A stretch of 64,000 nucleotides of DNA from Methylotenera_A sp040387515 (GTDB taxonomy: Bacteria > Pseudomonadota > Gammaproteobacteria > Burkholderiales > Methylophilaceae), in NCBI GenBank assembly GCA_040387515.1, contig JAZKDP010000007.1, positions 124,001-188,000 on the forward strand, written 5' to 3'. Below the pieces are notes generated by a model, which saw nothing but the letters and a program-made list of their open reading frames with translations, did no database searches and was not told where the DNA came from. A program made the translations under genes and the position numbers. The first letter of the stretch is position 1. The number at the start of each line of letters is the position of its first letter. Positions 9,147 through 18,237 of the stretch are shown in pieces.

Positions 9147-11333
9147 ATGCAAAAACTAACTGAAAATGATTTAAATGCCACCATTTCATTAAATGACTTA
9201 ACGTTTAATAATACGGCAGAATTGCTCGAAAATACCGTTGGATATCAGCCCAACAAACATGGCTGGGTTGCGCAAAGTGAAGCAAAAAAATCTGCTTTGT
9301 TTGGTCTAAACATGCAGCAAACAGGTTTTAACGTATTGGTGCTAGGCGCGCATGGCAGTGGCCGAACTTCATTGATGCATAGCGCGATGCTAGATATCGC
9401 CAAGCTAGATGATGCTAGCTTAAGTAATTCAAAGTTAAACGATTTAGTCTCCATTTATAATTTTGAGCAAATCAATCTGCCTACGTTAATCAAGCTACCA
9501 GTCGGAACGGCCAATAAATTACGTGTGGAAATGGATGGTTTCGCGCGTGCTTTAATGGCAGAGTTACCAAATTTTGTGGCACTAGATAATCAGCAAGCGA
9601 TGCTGGCAATGGCTGAGCAATGGTTGAATGCCGCGATACAGCAACTTGAGCAAGCTTTTCATGATGAGCCAACTTTGAAAGCTTATTTCAAGCTAGTTAA
9701 TCACGAAACCTTGGCCTATTTAAAAGCATGGCAGCCAGCGACAGGCCCAGACGCTGAAAGCAATTTAGAAGGTTTAATCAGCGAGCCATTTTTTGCACGA
9801 TTTCGTGTCAATGTGTTGGTAGATAATCGTTCGACACAAGCTCAATTGCTTAATCAACCCATTATTTATGATAATGATCCCAGCATACAATCGCTGTTTG
9901 GTGGCGTTGAAAGCGCGTCTGACAGTACGGTATCGCCAGATTTTATGCGATTGCGTGCAGGTAATTTACACAAAGCCGATGGTGGCATGCTGCTGCTACA
10001 TTTGCGTGATTTGTTGAATGACGAGCAAAACGGCACACAAATCATTGAAAAATTGCATCGATTTTTGCGTAATGGCACCTTGCAAATTGAAGATGCGAGC
10101 AGTAGTGCGCAAAGCACCAGTTATGTAACGAATAACACGCTTTTACCGCTGCAAGTGAAACTGGTACTGATTGCTACGCGTGAAGATTTTTACGATTGTT
10201 TAGATGAGCAGCCTGATTTCTTTAATTATTTCCCAATCAAGGTGGAGTTTGCTGAGCGTATTTCGGCCACGCCTGAAAATTATGCGGCGATTGCCGGTTA
10301 TATTGCGCAAAAATGCGCGCAACACCACACTGCACATTTTACAAAAGAAGCGGTTGCTGCTTTAATTGGCGCTTTACAGCGCTTGGAAGAAGACCAAACA
10401 CGTATCAGTACTAATTTTGCATTTTTAGAGCGATTAATACTGGAAAGTGCGGCATTTGCCTTATCGGCTGATAACCTGCACGCAGACTTGGTGACAGCAG
10501 AGCATGTACAAGCGGCAATTCAAGCTAAATCTACGCGTAATCAATATTTTGAATCGCAAATTCGTGATTCGATTATTGATAACGAGCTGCTGATTCAAGT
10601 GCAAGGTGATGTAATCGGGCAAGTGAACGGTTTAACGCATATCGAGCTAGGTGATGCGAGCTTTGGTTCGCCCATTCGCATTACTGCACGTTGTTACCCA
10701 GGTGGCAAGGGCCTGATTAATATTGACCGTGAAGTCAATATGAGTGGGCCGAATCATGACAAAGGCATTTTTATTCTGCAAAACTGGCTCAGTGCGAGTT
10801 TCAGCCATTTGGCACCATTAAGTTTGAATGCGTCGCTGGTGTTTGAGCAAGAATATAACGGCGTGGAAGGTGACTCTGCTTCTTGTGCAGAATTGTTTGC
10901 ATTACTTTCCGCATTGGCCGGATTGCCGATTAGCCAAGGCATGGCGGTCACTGGCGCGTTGAATCAATTTGGCGAAGTGATGCCAATTGGTGGCGTGAAT
11001 GAAAAAATCGAAGGTTATTTCAGGGTTTGCCAAGCACTTGGACTTAATGGTAAGCAGGGAGTGATTATCCCTAAGCGAAATCAACGCCATTTACTGCTGG
11101 ATGCTGCTGTAGTAGAGGCGGTTAAACAGGGCCAATTTCATATTATTACCATTGACCATGTGCTGGAAGGCATAGAGTTTTTAACAGGAGTAGCAGCAGG
11201 GCAACAAGACACAGCAGGTATTTACGCACCTAATACGGTGATGGGACATGCGCAAGAGGTGCTGGCAAACTACCGTAAAACGCTTGAAAGCAACCAGCCT
11301 TATCAACGGCAAAAGCAACTTAACCTGATTTAA
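9147..11333 (+). CDS. Lon-like ATP-dependent protease (LonB/YcbZ group)
   Basis: A 728-residue protein of the YcbZ/Lon-like group: an N-terminal ATPase region with insertions and a C-terminal Lon protease domain (~530-700). The catalytic serine is Ser577 in GDSAS and the lysine Lys620 in NEKIEGYF. Their spacing of 43 equals that of E. coli Lon (679 and 722). The P-loop at 67-75, GAHGSGRTS, has arginine where Walker A has lysine, a variant I associate with this group, so ATPase activity may be weak. It has no neighbour suggesting a specific substrate. Confidence 0.9.
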   Translation: MQKLTENDLNATISLNDLTFNNTAELLENTVGYQPNKHGWVAQSEAKKSALFGLNMQQTGFNVLVLGAHGSGRTSLMHSAMLDIAKLDDASLSNSKLNDLVSIYNFEQINLPTLIKLPVGTANKLRVEMDGFARALMAELPNFVALDNQQAMLAMAEQWLNAAIQQLEQAFHDEPTLKAYFKLVNHETLAYLKAWQPATGPDAESNLEGLISEPFFARFRVNVLVDNRSTQAQLLNQPIIYDNDPSIQSLFGGVESASDSTVSPDFMRLRAGNLHKADGGMLLLHLRDLLNDEQNGTQIIEKLHRFLRNGTLQIEDASSSAQSTSYVTNNTLLPLQVKLVLIATREDFYDCLDEQPDFFNYFPIKVEFAERISATPENYAAIAGYIAQKCAQHHTAHFTKEAVAALIGALQRLEEDQTRISTNFAFLERLILESAAFALSADNLHADLVTAEHVQAAIQAKSTRNQYFESQIRDSIIDNELLIQVQGDVIGQVNGLTHIELGDASFGSPIRITARCYPGGKGLINIDREVNMSGPNHDKGIFILQNWLSASFSHLAPLSLNASLVFEQEYNGVEGDSASCAELFALLSALAGLPISQGMAVTGALNQFGEVMPIGGVNEKIEGYFRVCQALGLNGKQGVIIPKRNQRHLLLDAAVVEAVKQGQFHIITIDHVLEGIEFLTGVAAGQQDTAGIYAPNTVMGHAQEVLANYRKTLESNQPYQRQKQLNLI

Positions 11334-11361
11334 TTTAGCTTTGATTATTGAGTAGGTTTAA

Positions 11362-11778
11362 TTGAAGGAAAAAGCTGAAAAAACACAGGGTACTGATGAC
11401 AAATGCCGTTTAGACAAATGGCTGTGGGCAGCACGTTTTTTTAAAACACGCAGTATTGCGGCAGATGCTGTTGATAGTGGAAAAGTGCGTGTGGATGGCG
11501 ACCGTGCAAAGCCGGCTAAAGAAATCAAGATTGGTATGTTGATTAGCATTCGCAGTAAAGAGTTTGAAATCGAGGCCGCAGTAACGGGTTTGTCTAATAT
11601 CCGCCGTGGCGCGCCAGAAGCCGCACTTTTATATACTGAAACTAAGCAAAGTAAAACCAAGCGCGAAAATGCCAAAATAACGCGCGAGGCAGATCATGCC
11701 ATTAGGGAAAGGGGCGCAGGACGACCAACCAAGCGCCAGCAACGCGATATCAAGAAATTTACTGGTATAAAAATATAA
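11362..11778 (+). CDS. hslR: S4-domain RNA-binding protein, Hsp15-like
   Basis: A 138-residue basic protein with an S4 RNA-binding domain at about residues 14-75: CRLDKWLWAARFFKTRSIAADAVDSGKVRVDG, then a strand with KPAKEIKIG. It ends with the Lys/Arg-rich tail typical of Hsp15, including GAGRPTKRQQRDIKKF. Hsp15 binds stalled 50S subunits carrying peptidyl-tRNA. The only available initiator upstream of the domain is the TTG at 11362, preceded by a weak GAGTAGG. The following ~100 bases are the promoter region of the EPS cluster regulator. Confidence 0.88.
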   Translation: MKEKAEKTQGTDDKCRLDKWLWAARFFKTRSIAADAVDSGKVRVDGDRAKPAKEIKIGMLISIRSKEFEIEAAVTGLSNIRRGAPEAALLYTETKQSKTKRENAKITREADHAIRERGAGRPTKRQQRDIKKFTGIKI

Positions 11779-11816
11779 ACAAATCAACAGCTTAAAAACA
11801 ACATCCAAAGTTCTAC

Positions 11817-11846
11817 TTGCATTATTGGATTGAAAGTTGCTAAACT
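11817..11846 (+). promoter_or_regulatory. Candidate promoter of the EPS-associated regulator gene
   Basis: TTGCAT at 11817-11822 and TAAACT at 11841-11846 are 18 bases apart and could be -35 and -10 boxes. The predicted start of transcription would fall in or next to the palindrome at 11849-11865. The boxes are only partial matches to the sigma-70 consensus, so this is tentative. Confidence 0.35.
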
Positions 11847-11848
11847 GA

Positions 11849-11865
11849 CGTTCAATTGATGAACG
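11849..11865. promoter_or_regulatory. Operator-like palindrome upstream of the MarR-type regulator
   Basis: CGTTCA and TGAACG, separated by ATTGA, make a perfect 6-base inverted repeat ending 14 bases before the GTG of the regulator gene. Its position overlaps the likely +1 of the candidate promoter at 11817-11846. This is where an autoregulating MarR-family protein would bind. It is seen directly in sequence; the binding is inferred. Confidence 0.45.
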
Positions 11866-11879
11866 GTTGATTTGATATC

Positions 11880-12242
11880 GTGTTAACAGACGAGTACCGC
11901 TACAAAATTTTAAAAATACTAGAAGCTAATCCAGAGATTAGCCAGCGCGATTTAGCACGTGAGTTAGGTATAAGTTTAGGTCGCGTGAATTTTTGTCTTA
12001 AAGGCTTGATTGAAGTCGGTTTATTAAAAGCCACAAATTTTCGCAACAATCAGAACAAGCTTGGCTATATGTACTTTTTAACCCCTAAGGGTTTAGAAGA
12101 AAAAACAGTGATAACCGCGCGTTTTTTGAAAACAAAGCTGCAAGAGTACGCTAATCTACAAACTGAAATAGAAGAGCTTCGTAAAGATGCCAATCAAACA
12201 ATGAGTATCAAATTCCAGCAAATGGAGATTAATCAGCCATGA
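11880..12242 (+). CDS. MarR family EPS-associated transcriptional regulator
   Basis: A 120-residue winged-helix regulator starting at GTG 11880. The HTH spans about residues 7-55: KILEANPEISQRDLARELGISLGRVNFCLKGLIEVGLLK, followed by a wing with YMYFLTPKGLEEK and a C-terminal coiled-coil helix. This matches the small MarR-like proteins found at the head of exopolysaccharide clusters. The stop overlaps manC by four bases, so it is the first gene of the downstream cluster and probably controls it. A palindrome just upstream of its start may be its own operator. Confidence 0.88.
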   Translation: MLTDEYRYKILKILEANPEISQRDLARELGISLGRVNFCLKGLIEVGLLKATNFRNNQNKLGYMYFLTPKGLEEKTVITARFLKTKLQEYANLQTEIEELRKDANQTMSIKFQQMEINQP

Positions 12243-13657
12243 GCGCACCATTAAACCGATATGCGATTATTTTGTGCGGTGGCTCTGGCACGCGACTATG
12301 GCCGCTATCACGCACATTACGCCCTAAGCAATTATTGGCGCTAAATGGTGATTTAACTCTGTTGCAACAAACGGCGCAACGTTTGCTGGCGCATGTTTCT
12401 GCCGCTAATTTATTTACGGTTACGCACGAAGATCATAAATTCGAAGTGAAAGGTCAATTGGCAGAAGTGGCGCTGGAAGCGGTGAACAATGTGTTGGCTG
12501 AGCCCTGCGCCAGAAATACTTTGCCAGCGATTGCTTGGGCCGTTAATCAAATTAACCAACAAGACTCTAACGCGATGATTGGTGTGTTTGCTTCTGACCA
12601 TGCCATTGATAAAACCGATGCATTTTTACAAGCATGGCAAACCGCCGAATTAGCCGCTGATGATGACTATTTAGTTTTGCTGGGCATTAAACCGCATGAG
12701 CCTGCAACAGGTTATGGCTATATCAAACCTGGCCAGCAGTTAGCATACAATGGCGCTCTGTCAGTGCTTAAGGTAGACCAGTTCGTAGAAAAGCCAGATG
12801 TAGAAAAAGCCAAGCAATTTGTTAACGATGGCTATTTGTGGAATAGCGGCATGTTTGTGTTTAAAGCACAGACATTTATGCAGATGCTACAAAAATATCA
12901 ACCAGAAATGGCGCAGCAAGTGGTTAGCATGAATGAAGAGAATTTTGCTGAAACCTATGCTAATTTTGATAATGTATCCATGGATTATGGTTTGGCAGAA
13001 CTGGCAGAAAAAGTGGCGGTGGTGCCAGTGGATATGGCATGGAGCGATTTAGGGAGTTGGGATTCCATTTATCAGCGCCATGAGAAAGATGCAAAAAACA
13101 ATGTGACGCACGGCCAAGTGCTATCGCAAGAAACAACTAATAGTTTACTATGGGCAGAAACAGGTTTATTGGCAATTCTGGGCGTAGATAATATAGCGGT
13201 GATTCAAACTGCAGATGCTACTTTGATTTGCGATAAAAACCGTAGTGAAGATATTAAAGCGCTGGTAGCACAAGTTAAAATATACAACCCAACCCTTACT
13301 GAAATCCATCAAACCGTTTATCGCCCATGGGGCAGTTACACTGTGCTGGAAGAAAGCACAAACTTTAAAATTAAACGTATTGTGGTGAACTCAGGTGCAA
13401 AATTATCCATGCAAATGCATAAGCATCGTGCTGAGCATTGGGTTGTAGTTTCTGGTGTAGCCACTATTACTAACAATGAAATTGAATTCACTTTGAATGA
13501 AAATCAATCGACCTATATCTCAAAAACGCATCGCCACCGCCTAGAAAATAAAGGCAGTGACCCGTTAAGTATTATTGAGGTGCAGTGCGGCGATTATGTT
13601 GGCGAAGATGACATTATTCGGTTTGATGATAGTTATGGAAGATTAGTAGAAAAATGA
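12239..13657 (+). CDS. manC: Mannose-1-phosphate guanylyltransferase / mannose-6-phosphate isomerase
   Basis: A bifunctional type II enzyme of 472 residues that makes GDP-mannose from mannose-1-P, and mannose-6-P from fructose-6-P. The pyrophosphorylase motif GGSGTRLWPLSR is at about 14-25 and FVEKP at about 182-186. The C-terminal cupin (from ~355) contains YRPWGSYTVLEE, the metal-binding MQMHKHRAEHWVVVSG and the THRHRLEN segment. It overlaps the regulator by four bases and gmd by four bases, so these genes form one coupled operon. GDP-mannose is the direct substrate of Gmd next door. Confidence 0.96.
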   Translation: MSAPLNRYAIILCGGSGTRLWPLSRTLRPKQLLALNGDLTLLQQTAQRLLAHVSAANLFTVTHEDHKFEVKGQLAEVALEAVNNVLAEPCARNTLPAIAWAVNQINQQDSNAMIGVFASDHAIDKTDAFLQAWQTAELAADDDYLVLLGIKPHEPATGYGYIKPGQQLAYNGALSVLKVDQFVEKPDVEKAKQFVNDGYLWNSGMFVFKAQTFMQMLQKYQPEMAQQVVSMNEENFAETYANFDNVSMDYGLAELAEKVAVVPVDMAWSDLGSWDSIYQRHEKDAKNNVTHGQVLSQETTNSLLWAETGLLAILGVDNIAVIQTADATLICDKNRSEDIKALVAQVKIYNPTLTEIHQTVYRPWGSYTVLEESTNFKIKRIVVNSGAKLSMQMHKHRAEHWVVVSGVATITNNEIEFTLNENQSTYISKTHRHRLENKGSDPLSIIEVQCGDYVGEDDIIRFDDSYGRLVEK

Positions 13658-14754
13658 GTATTCAAACAATAAATAAAGTTGCATTAATTACTGGCGTAAC
13701 CGGGCAAGATGGCGCGTATTTAGCAGAGTTTTTATTGAATAAAGGTTATATCGTCCATGGATTAAAAAGGCGCGCATCCTCTTTTAATACAGCACGAGTA
13801 GATCATTTATATCAGGACCCACATGAAGATAATGTGCGCTTTTTTTTACATCATGGTGACTTAACTGACTCAAGTAGTCTAATTAGGATTATCCAGCAAA
13901 TTCAACCAGATGAAATATACAACTTGGCAGCACAGAGCCATGTTGCAGTTTCTTTTGAAGAGCCTGAATATACAGCCAACTCTGATGCATTAGGGGCTTT
14001 GCGTATCTTGGAAGCCATTCGGATTCTTGGGTTAGAAAAAAAGACGCGTTTTTATCAAGCTTCGACTTCTGAGCTTTATGGTTTAGTGCAAGAAACGCCG
14101 CAAAAAGAAACTACACCATTTTACCCACGATCACCTTATGCGGTTGCTAAGCTATATGCTTATTGGATTACTGTTAATTATCGCGAGGCCTATGGTATTT
14201 ATGCTTGTAACGGTATTTTGTTTAATCATGAATCACCCGTGCGCGGTGAGAATTTTGTAACGAGAAAAATTACCCGTGCGTTAGCTCGGATAAAGCTTGG
14301 GTTACAAAAACGGCTATATCTTGGCAATTTAGATGCAAAGCGAGATTGGGGTCATGCGCGTGACTACGTGGAAGTTCAGTGGTTAATGTTGCAACAAGAT
14401 CAGCCAGAGGATTTTGTCATTGCAACTGGCGTGCAATATAGTGTGAGAGATTTTGTAGATGCGGCTGCCAAAGAGCTTGATATTAGTATTCGTTGGGAAG
14501 GCTGTGGCGTGGATGAAAAAGGCTATGATGTTGACGGTAATTGTATTGTGTCTGTAGATCCGCGCTACTACCGTCGAACAGAAGTCGAAACGCTATTAGG
14601 AGACTCAAGTAAAGCAAAAGCTAAACTCGGGTGGCAACCAAAGACAACATTCATAGAGTTAGTTAAGGAAATGGTTCAGGCGGACCTTAAAACTGCTGAA
14701 CGAGATGAGTTAACTAAAAAGCATGGTTATTATACCAACGCCTATTATGAGTAA
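13654..14754 (+). CDS. gmd: GDP-mannose 4,6-dehydratase
   Basis: A 366-residue extended SDR converting GDP-mannose to GDP-4-keto-6-deoxymannose, the precursor of fucose, rhamnose and related sugars. The dinucleotide motif is TGVTGQDGAYL. The downstream LKRRASSFNTARVDHLY, with its arginine pair, is the NADP-binding signature of true Gmd. The catalytic set is STSELYG (Ser/Thr and Glu) and YAVAK (Tyr, Lys). ENFVTRKITRALARI and RDWGHARDYVE are family-typical. Length is normal. No GDP-fucose synthase or GDP-rhamnose reductase is visible nearby, which leaves the fate of its product open. Confidence 0.96.
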   Translation: MSIQTINKVALITGVTGQDGAYLAEFLLNKGYIVHGLKRRASSFNTARVDHLYQDPHEDNVRFFLHHGDLTDSSSLIRIIQQIQPDEIYNLAAQSHVAVSFEEPEYTANSDALGALRILEAIRILGLEKKTRFYQASTSELYGLVQETPQKETTPFYPRSPYAVAKLYAYWITVNYREAYGIYACNGILFNHESPVRGENFVTRKITRALARIKLGLQKRLYLGNLDAKRDWGHARDYVEVQWLMLQQDQPEDFVIATGVQYSVRDFVDAAAKELDISIRWEGCGVDEKGYDVDGNCIVSVDPRYYRRTEVETLLGDSSKAKAKLGWQPKTTFIELVKEMVQADLKTAERDELTKKHGYYTNAYYE

Positions 14755-14760
14755 TAATAC

Positions 14761-16266
14761 ATGAAAGTACGGCGCAACCTGTTGGCAGGGTTGGCGAATT
14801 CAATATGGTCGGCACTTATTGGTTTAGCGGTTGTTCCGCTTTACCTTAAATACCTCGGTGCCGAGTCTTATGGCCTTATAGGTTTTTTTGCTACCACACA
14901 AGCTGTACTCATACTGCTTGACTTAGGCCTGTCTTCCACTATTAATCGCGAAGTTGCTCGTTTTTCAGCCTTAGGAAATCTAAAACAAGCAGGCGTTCTA
15001 CTGCATACACTAGCCATTATTTATTGGATCATGGCGTTTATCATTGGTTTACTGGTTATTGCATTAGCACCTTTTATTGCAGAGCATTGGCTGCAATCTA
15101 AGCAGCTTAGCACTACCACGATTTTGCATGCTGTTATGCTGATGGGCGTAGTGATAGCGTGTCGTTGGCCAATAGGTTTGTATCAAGGAGTGTTGATAGG
15201 CGCACAACGCTTATCTATTTATAGTTTGATTAATATGGTGATGGTAACCGCAGCAAGCCTAGGCGCAGTAGCCATTCTTGCCTTTGTATCTGCCACTATT
15301 GAAGCATTTTTTATGTGGCAAGCATTTGTGGGCGTTATCTATGCTGTGACAATTCGCATAGCTGCATGGAAGTCTATTGGAAAGCATGAGCAATTAAAAT
15401 TTGACACAGATAGTTTAAAAAGTGTCTGGCGCTTTAGTGTAGGGATGAGCGGTATAGGCTTAACAGCGCTTGTATTTACCCAACTGGATAAGATTATTTT
15501 GAGTAAAATGCTTGGGTTGGCAGAGTTTGGGCATTACATGCTAGCCACCTTGCTAGCTAGTGGACTGTACATTTTGGTGATTCCTGTATATAACGTCGTT
15601 TATCCACGCTTTTCAGCACTTATTGCTGCTGGAGATACTGATAGATTGATTGAATTGTATAGGCTTGGAACGCGCATGCTGACTACGGTTCTCTTTCCAG
15701 TTGCGATGATACTTGTCGTTTTTTCGCATAGTATTTTATTGCTGTGGACAGATAACGCAGAGATTGCAACCAGTACCGCCCCTGTTGTTTCTTTGTTAGC
15801 GATAGGTTCTGCACTTCATGGTGCAATGTATTTTCCTTATGCGTTGCAATTGGCCTCAGGTAAGCCCAGTTTAGCGCTTAAAATTAATGGGTTTTTGATT
15901 GTTATTTTGCCTCCTTTAACAATATTTTTTACTTTGAAGTACGGTATGTTAGGTGGCGCCATATCTTGGCTTATTTTACACATCATATATTTGATTTTTG
16001 GAACCTGGATGACGCACAGAAAATTGCTCAGAGGCATTGGCGCTGAATGGCTATTAAAAGATGTTGGAATACCTTTAATGCTATCTACTATTGTTGGAGT
16101 TGTTGGTTATTTTGTGTCAAATAATGCACATTTATCTATATTTTTAAAGCTACTAAGTGGATTTGTCCTGGCTTTGATTGCACTGGCTTTTTCAATATTA
16201 ATGTCCAGTAAGCTACGTATGAATGTAGTGAGTATTGCGGTCTTGAAAAAAACTTTAGCTTCTTGA
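14761..16266 (+). CDS. Wzx-type oligosaccharide flippase (first of two in this cluster)
   Basis: A 501-residue polytopic membrane protein with about 12-14 predicted helices. The N-terminus, with LAGLANSIWSALIGLAVVPLYLKYLGAESYGLIGFF, is typical of Wzx/PST flippases that move lipid-linked oligosaccharide repeats across the inner membrane. A second signature, FSVGMSGIGLTALVFTQLDKIILSKMLGL, lies near residue 220. It begins six bases after gmd. A second, unrelated-looking flippase gene is at 20468, so the cluster has two; one may be a relic, or they may serve different units. Confidence 0.88.
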   Translation: MKVRRNLLAGLANSIWSALIGLAVVPLYLKYLGAESYGLIGFFATTQAVLILLDLGLSSTINREVARFSALGNLKQAGVLLHTLAIIYWIMAFIIGLLVIALAPFIAEHWLQSKQLSTTTILHAVMLMGVVIACRWPIGLYQGVLIGAQRLSIYSLINMVMVTAASLGAVAILAFVSATIEAFFMWQAFVGVIYAVTIRIAAWKSIGKHEQLKFDTDSLKSVWRFSVGMSGIGLTALVFTQLDKIILSKMLGLAEFGHYMLATLLASGLYILVIPVYNVVYPRFSALIAAGDTDRLIELYRLGTRMLTTVLFPVAMILVVFSHSILLLWTDNAEIATSTAPVVSLLAIGSALHGAMYFPYALQLASGKPSLALKINGFLIVILPPLTIFFTLKYGMLGGAISWLILHIIYLIFGTWMTHRKLLRGIGAEWLLKDVGIPLMLSTIVGVVGYFVSNNAHLSIFLKLLSGFVLALIALAFSILMSSKLRMNVVSIAVLKKTLAS

Positions 16267-16297
16267 TAAAGCAACTTAAATTTTAAATGGTGAAAAG

Positions 16298-17152
16298 ATG
16301 ATTAATAAACTCATAAACTATTTGTTTGATATTCGCGATAATCAAAGAATAGGCATTGCATTAACTAAGGGTGCCTTAATGATGAATGCTCGCAATGTTG
16401 ATTTAACACGACCAAACACATGGGAGTTTTCTGGGTTTAGCCAGAATGGCGAAGATGGTATTTTGCAAGTTTTGCGCAAACAACTCACCAGTAGCAATCG
16501 CTATTTCATTGAGATAGGTGTTTCAGACGGTATTGAAAACAATTCGGCGTGGCTGATCGTAGCAGAAAAATATAGTGGCATTATGATAGAAGGTAGCAAA
16601 AAATTAGCGCGGCGTGCTGAAAAAATCGCTCAGCGTTACAGTATCGGCGCCGAATGCCACAATATATTTGTTACACGCGAAAGTGTAGAGAATTTAAAAG
16701 CACTTGCTTTTCATAAAGATCCAGATGTTTTTTCATTGGATATCGACGGCAATGACTATTACATTGCGAAAGCAATTTTAGAAGGTGGATTTAGGCCAAA
16801 AATATTTGTTGTTGAATATAACTCAGTATATGGCGCAGAGCAGAGTGTAACGGTTGAGTATCGTGATGACTTTGTATTTAGTTCAGCCCATCCAACAAAG
16901 TTATATTACGGAGTATCAGTTGCAGGGTGGAGAAATTTCTTTGAGTCGCAAGGATATCGCTTTGTGACAGTCGATCAAAATGGGGTAAATGCATTTTTTG
17001 TTGACCCAGCTTTTTTTGATTCAACATTTCTTGATAATGTTCAGGGATTAAATTTTGCCGAAAATCTTTATCAATATACAAAATTCCGCACGTCTGGTGC
17101 CAAACAGTTCGCTTTGATTGCTAATGAAAAGTTTGTAAAAATCGGACATTAA
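16298..17152 (+). CDS. FkbM-like SAM-dependent methyltransferase-fold protein
   Basis: A 284-residue soluble protein. SGFSQNGEDGILQVL (~48-62) and FIEIGVSDGIENNSAWL (~72-88) resemble the NGEDGIL and SAM-binding loop of FkbM-type proteins found in polysaccharide loci. VFSLDIDGNDYYIAKAIL and IFVVEYNSVYG further on fit the acidic post-strands of such folds. Some members methylate hydroxyls of sugars or antibiotics; substrate and activity cannot be fixed here. The region is visibly more A/T-rich than the housekeeping genes. The family assignment is by pattern only. Confidence 0.6.
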   Translation: MINKLINYLFDIRDNQRIGIALTKGALMMNARNVDLTRPNTWEFSGFSQNGEDGILQVLRKQLTSSNRYFIEIGVSDGIENNSAWLIVAEKYSGIMIEGSKKLARRAEKIAQRYSIGAECHNIFVTRESVENLKALAFHKDPDVFSLDIDGNDYYIAKAILEGGFRPKIFVVEYNSVYGAEQSVTVEYRDDFVFSSAHPTKLYYGVSVAGWRNFFESQGYRFVTVDQNGVNAFFVDPAFFDSTFLDNVQGLNFAENLYQYTKFRTSGAKQFALIANEKFVKIGH

Positions 17153-17204
17153 TTGACAATTGAAAAACACATTGCCATTAACAATGAGCAACTAACCGTC
17201 AATT
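17151..17204. repeat. Nested inverted repeat in the gap before a glycosyltransferase gene
   Basis: AATTGAC at 17151-17157 and GTCAATT at 17198-17204 are perfect 7-base arms. Inside them, a smaller ATTG...CAAT pair could also fold. The element overlaps the stop of the FkbM-like gene and covers most of the 71-base intergenic gap. It could be a weak attenuator; no U-run follows. Confidence 0.3.
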
Positions 17205-17223
17205 TAATAAGAACCACTGTGTA

Positions 17224-18237
17224 ATGACAAAAAAACTAACTATCTGCATTGCTACTTATAACCGAGGCGGTTTTATAGTAGAGACATTAGATTCAATCGT
17301 TAAGCAAATTAACAGTAATGTTGAAATTGTAGTAGTGGATGGTGCATCACCGGACAACACACTAGATGTGATGACTGAGTATCTGATTCACCATCCTGAC
17401 ATACGATATTATCGCGAGAAAGAAAACTCTGGGGTTGATGCGGATTACGACAAGTGCATTTCTTATGCGCAAGGTGAGTATTGTTGGTTGATGACTGACG
17501 ATGACTTAATGGTTGAAGGCGCAATTGATCGAGTATTGTCAAAATGTGACTCTATAAATGAGTTGGTTGTTGTGAATGCACTAGTGAAAAACAATGATTT
17601 CAGTGCTACATATGCAGATTCACTTTTAGATTTAACAGCCGATACCGATTACGATAACTCACAAATCCTTGAGTTTTATAGTAGATGTATTAGATACTTA
17701 TCATTTATTGGCGGGGTAGTTGTTAAGCGTGATTTTTGGCTAAAAAGAGATCGCCAATCTTATTATGGAACAGCATTCATTCATGTTGGTGTCATGATGC
17801 AAGAGCCGCAGCTTAGTAGAGTAAGCGTCATTGCTAGCCCACTAATCGTAATTAGATATGGAAATGCAATGTGGAAGCCTCACAGCTTTAATATTTGGAT
17901 GATTAATTGGCTAAACTTAATTGAGTCTTTCAGCCATTTTCCACAAAAGGTAATTCAAATCATTGCACCTAAGGATATAATTAGTATAGGTAAATTGCTC
18001 TTAATATTCCGAGCGCAAGGTTATTACGGAAGAGATCAATATAAAAAACTACAGACTAAATTTAGATTGATTAGCTATGTAATTGCAATATCTCCTAAGC
18101 GAATCATTAATGCATTATTGTCAATTTGCATATTTGTATTTAAGCCGAAATCTAAAATGTTGCTTTCTGATTTAGCAACTTCTAAATACGCCTCGTTTGT
18201 GTCTAAAGCGATAGCAAAAAAGCTTAATGTAATATGA
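17224..18237 (+). CDS. Family 2 glycosyltransferase (abequosyltransferase-like)
   Basis: A 337-residue GT-A enzyme. The N-terminus has LTICIATYNRGGFIVETLDSI and VEIVVVDGASPDNTLDVM. The metal-binding DxD-like motif lies in YCWLMTDDDLMVEGAID at about residues 90-105. The GVDADYDKCI segment and overall length recall WbaV/abequosyltransferase-type enzymes of O-antigen clusters. A C-terminal hydrophobic stretch (~285-310) may tether it to the membrane. The stop overlaps the next gene in an ATGA. The transferred sugar cannot be deduced. Confidence 0.82.
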   Translation: MTKKLTICIATYNRGGFIVETLDSIVKQINSNVEIVVVDGASPDNTLDVMTEYLIHHPDIRYYREKENSGVDADYDKCISYAQGEYCWLMTDDDLMVEGAIDRVLSKCDSINELVVVNALVKNNDFSATYADSLLDLTADTDYDNSQILEFYSRCIRYLSFIGGVVVKRDFWLKRDRQSYYGTAFIHVGVMMQEPQLSRVSVIASPLIVIRYGNAMWKPHSFNIWMINWLNLIESFSHFPQKVIQIIAPKDIISIGKLLLIFRAQGYYGRDQYKKLQTKFRLISYVIAISPKRIINALLSICIFVFKPKSKMLLSDLATSKYASFVSKAIAKKLNVI

